A stretch of 64,000 bases of DNA from Pedobacter sp. Bi126. GTDB lineage: Bacteria; Bacteroidota; Bacteroidia; Sphingobacteriales; Sphingobacteriaceae. The translations under genes were made by a program, and so were the position numbers. The DNA is taken from NCBI RefSeq assembly GCF_918698245.1, contig NZ_CAKKMS010000005.1:186001-250000 (forward strand), written 5' to 3'. Positions within the stretch are counted from its first letter, which is position 1. Each line of letters starts with the position of its first letter. Under the pieces are notes generated by a model. It was not told where the DNA came from. It ran no database searches and worked only from the letters and a program-made list of their open reading frames with translations. Positions 58,787 through 64,000 of this stretch are shown one piece after another.

Positions 58787-60832
58787 CTATTCATAGTCCT
58801 TACTTTTGGTCAGCTTTTTCAAAGTATCCAGTTCATATATTGGGCGTTCCAAATCATAGGGAATTTCTCGTTTGCTAAACTGCTGAAAATATAACAAACA
58901 GGCATCCTTCCAAACCTGTGCATCACGGCTTTGGATCTTGAGTTTGGATTGCACGGATTTGAACCGATCATCATCAACCAAGCCTTTGGTACTGTCCCAG
59001 ATGCGCTGGAACGCACGAACACGTTGCAAACCCGAATCGTAACGATAACAAAGCGATGTCCAAAGGTCGTTTCCATTTTTAAGTTTATAAGTCCATGGCA
59101 CATGGTGAAACCACAATAAGTATTCTTCCGGGCAACTTTCCAGGCTGTTAAATGTAGATCGGAGCGGTTCATGGTACTGCTCAACGGCATTGCTGCCTGT
59201 GCTGCTTCTGTTAAAGCCTACTCCTAAAAGGTCTGCATTGTGGTAATATACTGAGGTCCAGTCGGCCCTGATGGCTTTATTCGCGAACCATGGGGCGGGC
59301 CCGTAATGATGGCCTTCGGCAAAAATGTGGTGTAATCCTAAAGGCATCATGTAATCCACAGCTGCTTCTCTGCTCTGCATCATCATCTCTTTTATCGGCT
59401 TTACCAGATTTTCCTCCATTTTCTTTTCCGTAGGACTTAAAAAAGTTTGCCTAATCCATTCATCCGCAATGTCTTCACTCTTAAGCTTGTTATCCCAGGC
59501 AAGTCTGCCGAAAGCATACCAATTGGCCTGTGCAAAAATATGCCCGGTCCAATTCCGCTCCAGGCCAATATTGGATACCCCTGCAATTGCACTGAAGGTG
59601 CGTTTATCCAATGTCCCATCTGTACAGGCCGCTACAGTGCTGCCCTTACCGTTTCGGTAGGTATCGCGTTGTAAACATTCTTCCCAAAGGGTAGACAAGA
59701 AAACCAGGTGATTCGACCATCCCAGATACTCCTGCGTGATCTGAAACTCTGGCATTACAGGGGTTTTAATCATGGCGCCGAATAAGGGACTGAATGGCTC
59801 TCGGGGCTGAAAATCAAGTGGTCCGTTTTTGATCTGGATAATTACATTTTTCTTGAATTTACCATCAAATTTTAAAAACTCATTATAGGCTTGTTTCGTA
59901 CGGTCTTCATTGCTTGGTTGATATACAAAGGCACGCCACATGACAATCCCTCCAAAAGGGGAGAGCGCATCAGCCATCATATTGGCGCCATCAACGTGTG
60001 TCCTTTCGAAATTTTGAGGGCCAGGTTGCCCTTCGCTATTGGCTTTTACAAGGAATCCTCCAAAATCAGGAATCAGTGAATAAATTTCTTTGGCCTTAGC
60101 TGCCCACCATTGCCTAACGGCAGGAACAAGAGGATCGGCGGTTTTAAGTTTCCCAACTGTAACGGGTGAGGAAAAGTTGACCGATAAATAAACCTTTAAG
60201 CCATACGGGCGCAATACTGTGGCAATAGCCTGAACCTTTTGAAGATAGGCCGTGGTGAGGATTTTTGCCGAAGCGTTTACATTATTGAGTACTGTGCCAT
60301 TTATGCCTATGGAGGCATTGGCTCTTGCGTATTCTTTGTACAACGCGATATCTGCCTCACTAAGTTGAAGCGAAGAATCGCCCTGTCTCCAAAATATTGA
60401 ACCTCCAGCATACCCGCGTTCTACAGAACCATCCAGATTATCCCAATGGTTAAGGATTCTTCTTGAATAGGAGGGATTGGATGAATAATTTTGATCAGAC
60501 TTTCCTAAATACTGCCTTCTAAGGAGCTCGTAGCTTCCATAGAGGATCCCCAGATCCGTTTTAGCGACAATTTTATCACCTTCCAAACGAAATCCGTCAT
60601 TTGTAATCGAGCCATCTTTAACAAAATCAAATTTTAGTTCTGCGCCATCTTTTCCCAGCCAACCGTTCTTAATTTCTTGTACAGCAATGGTTAATACCGG
60701 CGACTTTCTTGGCGATACCACCTTTACCTGCTTTGTAGCGGTATGGCGGAGCCAAAGTTGGTGTCCATCTTCAGCCTTCAGAAAATGGCTGGTAGCTGTA
60801 ATGATAATCAATAGCAGGCTAATCTTTTTCAT
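58787..60832 (-). CDS. Glycoside hydrolase family 67 alpha-glucuronidase
   Basis: The 681-residue protein has a signal peptide (MKKISLLLIIITATSHFLKA) and the three-part GH67 layout. An N-terminal beta domain precedes a central TIM barrel with NHWDNLDGSVERGYAGGSIFW, NASIGINGTVLNNVNA, VYLSVNFSSP, FGGFLVKANSEGQPGPQNF and LVFLSTLWEECLQRDTY. A C-terminal helical domain follows, with HHIFAEGHHYGPAPW and FHHVPWTYKLKNGNDLWTSLCYRYDSGLQR. The length suits the family. The enzyme removes 4-O-methyl-glucuronic acid from the non-reducing end of xylo-oligosaccharides. Its ATG directly follows the stop of the GH3 gene, so translation is coupled. Confidence 0.93.
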   Translation of the reverse strand: MKKISLLLIIITATSHFLKAEDGHQLWLRHTATKQVKVVSPRKSPVLTIAVQEIKNGWLGKDGAELKFDFVKDGSITNDGFRLEGDKIVAKTDLGILYGSYELLRRQYLGKSDQNYSSNPSYSRRILNHWDNLDGSVERGYAGGSIFWRQGDSSLQLSEADIALYKEYARANASIGINGTVLNNVNASAKILTTAYLQKVQAIATVLRPYGLKVYLSVNFSSPVTVGKLKTADPLVPAVRQWWAAKAKEIYSLIPDFGGFLVKANSEGQPGPQNFERTHVDGANMMADALSPFGGIVMWRAFVYQPSNEDRTKQAYNEFLKFDGKFKKNVIIQIKNGPLDFQPREPFSPLFGAMIKTPVMPEFQITQEYLGWSNHLVFLSTLWEECLQRDTYRNGKGSTVAACTDGTLDKRTFSAIAGVSNIGLERNWTGHIFAQANWYAFGRLAWDNKLKSEDIADEWIRQTFLSPTEKKMEENLVKPIKEMMMQSREAAVDYMMPLGLHHIFAEGHHYGPAPWFANKAIRADWTSVYYHNADLLGVGFNRSSTGSNAVEQYHEPLRSTFNSLESCPEEYLLWFHHVPWTYKLKNGNDLWTSLCYRYDSGLQRVRAFQRIWDSTKGLVDDDRFKSVQSKLKIQSRDAQVWKDACLLYFQQFSKREIPYDLERPIYELDTLKKLTKSKDYE

Positions 60833-63457
60833 CTAGTTGATTATTAGTTTTCGGGTTACAATATTACCGCTTGTTTTCAGTTTCTCATCGGGCTGGCTTC
60901 CACCAATCGATAATGTGATCTCGCCTTTTAGTGGTCTTTTTGTTCCCTTATCATCAATATAACTAAGTTCATCAGGTGATAATTTAAAATGAACAAGTTT
61001 GCTTTCACCAGGTGCCAGGCTAACTCTTTGATATCCCTTAAGGGCTTTTTTTGCTGATTTGATTTTTAAATTGTTATGCATCACATACAACTGGGCAACC
61101 TCGTCGCTCTGCATTTTACCGGTATTAGTAATCTTTACAGACAAACTTGTTCCTTTGCCTGATTTAAGCTTTGAAGGTAAGATAAAGTTGTGATAATTGA
61201 ATGTAGAATAGCTTAATCCATATCCAAATCCGAAAAGAGGTTTGCCTTTGAAATACCTGTAGGTCCGATTTTCCATATTATAATCATTAAAATCTTTTAG
61301 ATCCTCATCGCTCTTATAAAAGGTTACCGGAAGTCTTCCTGAAGGGCTGTAATCACCGAACAACAAATCAGCTACTGCAGTTCCTGCCGATTGGCCGCCG
61401 TACCAGGCATTAACAATAGCAGGTATGTTTTCGGCTTCCCATGGAATGGCGATGGCGCTCCCTGTCATCATCACAAAAACAACTGGCTTGCCGCTCGATT
61501 TTAAAGCTTTCATCAGTGAGGTTTGCGCTTGGGGAAGCATAATAGAGGTTCTGTCGCCACCATTAAAACCAGGTACATTTACTTTCATTTCTTCGCCTTC
61601 AAGTTGCGGAGAAATGCCGCCCACGAATATAAATGCATCTGCATCGCGATGGCGTGCAACCAACTCGGTAAAATCTGTGCGCCCAAAGGTACCTCCCGCA
61701 AAGCGGACCTTTGCTCCACCCTCACCTTGCCAGTATTCCATTTCAATTTTGTACGTAGAATCTTTCGAAACAGGAATTTTATACGTTTTAGCGCCCCACC
61801 TGTTTTTAGACCAGGCATCTAAAACTTTTTGCCCATTCACCTTTAAACGGTAGCCATCATCCCCATCTACTTCAAAGGTAATTTCTTCTGACTTTAAAGC
61901 TTTAAATACTGTGCTAAACCGGGCCGAAAAATGGTTTGCCGCCAAACCTTCCCCAATTTGCTCGCCCTCTTGCCAGTTGTGGTTTATTGATTCTTCGAAC
62001 CGCGTTAAAAAGGGTGCTCCCTGCAGTTCTATACCCTTGTAATATTCGGCCTTGAAACCCTTGTGGCCTTCTGCAGTTAATTGGTTCTCTAAATTTCGAT
62101 AATGTAGAATCGTATCGCTCGCAAACGAAATGGCCTGCTCATATATCACCTCTGTTTGATTTCCCAATTTATCTTTTATGCCCTGAAGAACCGTTGTAAT
62201 GGTTGAGGGGATACCATTGTAATTTCCAAGCACCGAAATGTCATTATTGGCATTCGGACCAAGCACCACAAGTTTCTTAAGATTCTTTTTCAACGGGAGT
62301 GTGTTGGATTCGTTTTTTAACAAAACCATCGATGCCCTTGCCATTTTAAGTGCATGTGCTTTGTGGGCACTGTTTTCTAAAACTGTTATTGGTGCATTGG
62401 CGTATTTCACCATCGAAGGCGGATCGAACATACCAAGCCTGAACCGGATCATGAACAGTCTTTTTACCGATACGTCAATATCTTTTTCTGTTATAATCCC
62501 GTTTTTAACCGCAGTAAGTAAAGCTTTATAAGCATCAGTTCCACAGTCTAGATCGGTTCCATGAAAAACGGCATCAGCCGAAGCACTTGCTGCGTCTTTG
62601 TGGGTTTTGTGATTTTTAAAGAAATCATCAATGGCCCAGCAATCTGAAGTAACATAGCCCTTAAACCCCCATTTTTTTCTTAAAATGTCGGTCATTAAAA
62701 GATCGCTGCCACAACATGGTTGGCCTTGAAATGCGTTATAAGCACACATCACTCCGGCAACTTCCGATTTCGTAACCAGTTTTTCAAAAGCTGGCAAATA
62801 AGTGTCCCAAAGATCGAAGGCACTAACATCTGCATTGAATACGTGGCGTAGCGGCTCTGGTCCGCTATGTACAGCATAATGCTTCGCACAAGCAGCCGCT
62901 TTCAGGTACTTTGGGTCATCGCCTTGCAAACCCCTCACAAATGCATCTCCAAGTGTAGCAGTTAAATAAGGATCCTCTCCATAGGTTTCCTGACCGCGTC
63001 CCCATCTCGGGTCTCTAAAGATATTGATATTGGGTGTCCAATAAGTCAATCCCAGATAGCGTTCATTCGTACGGCCAAGCGCAACCGCCTTGTTGTAAAT
63101 TGCCCGCCCTTCTAAAGCAGAATAGTCTGCCATTTTAGCCAGTGCTGCAGGATCGAACATGGCTGCCATTGCAATGGCCTGCGGATATACGGTAACCTTA
63201 AACGGCGTTCTGGCAACCCCGTGCAGTGTTTCATTCCACCAATCGTAAGCCGGAATTTTTAATCTTGGAATGGCAGGTGCTGAATTAAGCATCTGAAAAA
63301 CTTTTTCCTCAAGTGTTAATCTGGACACCAAATCATCAACCCTTTTATCAAAAGGTAATTTGTAATCTTCAAATGGATATTCCTGTGCCTGAATTGGACT
63401 GGTAATGTGTAGAAGAACTAACGTGGTAAATATGGTTAAAAAGAATAATCGTCTCAT
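60833..63457 (-). CDS. Glycoside hydrolase family 3 with inserted PA14 domain, candidate beta-xylosidase
   Basis: I chose the ATG at 63457, which starts a signal peptide (MRRLFFLTIFTTLVLLHITSPIQAQ). The 874-residue protein has the GH3 TIM-like domain with RWGRGQETYGEDPYL, KHYAVHSGP (Lys182-His183) and the nucleophile region YVTSDCWAIDDF (Asp272). It continues with the alpha/beta sandwich domain, interrupted by a PA14 domain (about 460-600: FKAEYYKGIELQGAP, ITFEVDGDDGYRLKVNG), and ends with a fibronectin-III-like domain (KITNTGKMQSDEVAQLYV). PA14-containing GH3 enzymes are often beta-xylosidases or beta-glucosidases. The partner GH67 makes xylan side-chain and backbone clean-up the best guess. 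Confidence 0.92.
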   Translation of the reverse strand: MRRLFFLTIFTTLVLLHITSPIQAQEYPFEDYKLPFDKRVDDLVSRLTLEEKVFQMLNSAPAIPRLKIPAYDWWNETLHGVARTPFKVTVYPQAIAMAAMFDPAALAKMADYSALEGRAIYNKAVALGRTNERYLGLTYWTPNINIFRDPRWGRGQETYGEDPYLTATLGDAFVRGLQGDDPKYLKAAACAKHYAVHSGPEPLRHVFNADVSAFDLWDTYLPAFEKLVTKSEVAGVMCAYNAFQGQPCCGSDLLMTDILRKKWGFKGYVTSDCWAIDDFFKNHKTHKDAASASADAVFHGTDLDCGTDAYKALLTAVKNGIITEKDIDVSVKRLFMIRFRLGMFDPPSMVKYANAPITVLENSAHKAHALKMARASMVLLKNESNTLPLKKNLKKLVVLGPNANNDISVLGNYNGIPSTITTVLQGIKDKLGNQTEVIYEQAISFASDTILHYRNLENQLTAEGHKGFKAEYYKGIELQGAPFLTRFEESINHNWQEGEQIGEGLAANHFSARFSTVFKALKSEEITFEVDGDDGYRLKVNGQKVLDAWSKNRWGAKTYKIPVSKDSTYKIEMEYWQGEGGAKVRFAGGTFGRTDFTELVARHRDADAFIFVGGISPQLEGEEMKVNVPGFNGGDRTSIMLPQAQTSLMKALKSSGKPVVFVMMTGSAIAIPWEAENIPAIVNAWYGGQSAGTAVADLLFGDYSPSGRLPVTFYKSDEDLKDFNDYNMENRTYRYFKGKPLFGFGYGLSYSTFNYHNFILPSKLKSGKGTSLSVKITNTGKMQSDEVAQLYVMHNNLKIKSAKKALKGYQRVSLAPGESKLVHFKLSPDELSYIDDKGTKRPLKGEITLSIGGSQPDEKLKTSGNIVTRKLIIN

Positions 63458-64000
63458 ATATTTGGTTTTCTTAACTTTTGCAAGTTCCAAATAGTTTGAC
63501 TTCGGGAGGTGTACATTTGGATAAAAACCTATGACAAATGTTTCGATCTGGTTGTTTGGCCCCTTTAAATTTTTATTTCATCTGATAAATTAGGACGAAC
63601 ATTGTGGAATATTGAACATTTATTGCTGTAATTTTCACAATTGACTTAACGCTCATCAGATAATCAGGTTATTTTAGCTTGAATTCGGAAACCATGGGCG
63701 AAAACCATGTGCGCTGATTAAATACCAGATATGTTCAGTTCTGGGTGCTACCTACCTAACTGATAAACAAATAGATAATATGGGCCATAGCTTTACTTGC
63801 AGGGTGATCAAAATTTCCCTGTTGTCATATCTTCACCCGGTTAAAATATTTTCCATGTGCTGCAGCGGGCCAGCCAGTTTGGTTACGTGGGATTTTAGTT
63901 TTCTAGACGGCAGTGTAAACGGGCCTGTCCAGGCCCAATATCAGTATTACTACTCAGATCAAAAAATAAACCCATGATTTTTAAATCTGCTTTTAATAAA
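63458..64000. other. Terminal spacer, no supported gene
   Basis: No reading frame in the last 543 bases resembles a gene. The only longer open frame, 63780-63977 on the plus strand, has a composition unlike neighbouring proteins and no recognisable motif. A promoter for the GH3-GH67 operon should lie near 63460-63600; no clear TAnnTTTG word is seen there. Confidence 0.4.

Noticed and set aside
63780..63977. Short open frame near the right end as a gene
   Set aside because: It has no domain, signal sequence or ribosome-binding context, and its composition is unlike neighbouring proteins.
1..64000. tRNA or rRNA genes, prophage or complete insertion sequence
   Set aside because: No spacer contains a tRNA T-loop/acceptor pattern or rRNA-like sequence, and no transposase, integrase or phage structural gene is present.

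Overview
The window looks like chromosomal DNA of a Sphingobacteriaceae bacterium, most probably Pedobacter or a close relative. This is inferred from the protein families (SusC/SusD pairs, a FecR/ECF-sigma TonB system, DUF5686, DUF6266, TPR regulators with a C-terminal helix-turn-helix, a sphingolipid pathway), from the moderate-to-low GC content, from weak Shine-Dalgarno signals and from a few Bacteroidetes-type TTTG/TAnnTTTG promoters. No rRNA, tRNA, CRISPR array, prophage or complete insertion sequence was seen.

Layout. 1-4 kb: the end of a truncated short-chain dehydrogenase, then YdeI-like, M23-peptidase-like, RibD_C/DHFR-like and GNAT genes on the minus strand. 4.1-11.1 kb: a probable phytate-use locus (membrane TPR-HTH regulator, TonB receptor, beta-helix lipoprotein, beta-propeller phytase). 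11.1-12 kb: gene-free DNA with palindromes and a suspected dispersed repeat. 12-24.7 kb: an AraC regulator divergent from a tightly packed ten-gene lipid locus that appears to encode a nearly complete route to inositol phosphoceramide: serine palmitoyltransferase, GNAT-type ceramide synthase candidate, 3-ketoceramide reductase candidate, inositol-phosphate synthase, PgpA-like phosphatase, GtrA, DUF5686 protein, CDP-alcohol phosphatidyltransferase fused to an extra domain, fatty acid hydroxylase and Aur1-like PAP2 enzyme.

24.7-36.5 kb: a membrane protein, a lipoprotein/beta-barrel pair, then a SusC-SusD-metallophosphoesterase-phosphodiesterase operon with a strong terminator, divergent from a TetR gene with a clear operator-like dyad. 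36.6-46.4 kb: an ECF sigma, FecR, STN-containing TonB receptor, beta-helix lipoprotein and second lipoprotein, plus an S41 protease. 46.4-58.7 kb: accessory genes (methyltransferase/LysR pair, GH88 + DUF2264, frameshifted DUF6266 gene, AraC/NTF2-like/aldo-keto reductase group, Crp-like regulator, ester-cyclase-like protein) separated by repeat-rich spacers. 58.8-63.5 kb: a GH3-GH67 operon for xylan or glucuronoxylan oligosaccharides.

How it fits together. Two themes recur. The first is phosphate esters and inositol: phytase releases phosphate and lower inositol phosphates, the lipid locus makes inositol phosphate and attaches it to ceramide, and the neighbouring SusCD operon carries two phosphoesterases and no glycosidase. 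The second is TonB receptors paired with parallel beta-helix lipoproteins, seen in two differently regulated operons. Family assignments rest on motifs read by eye; substrates are inferred.
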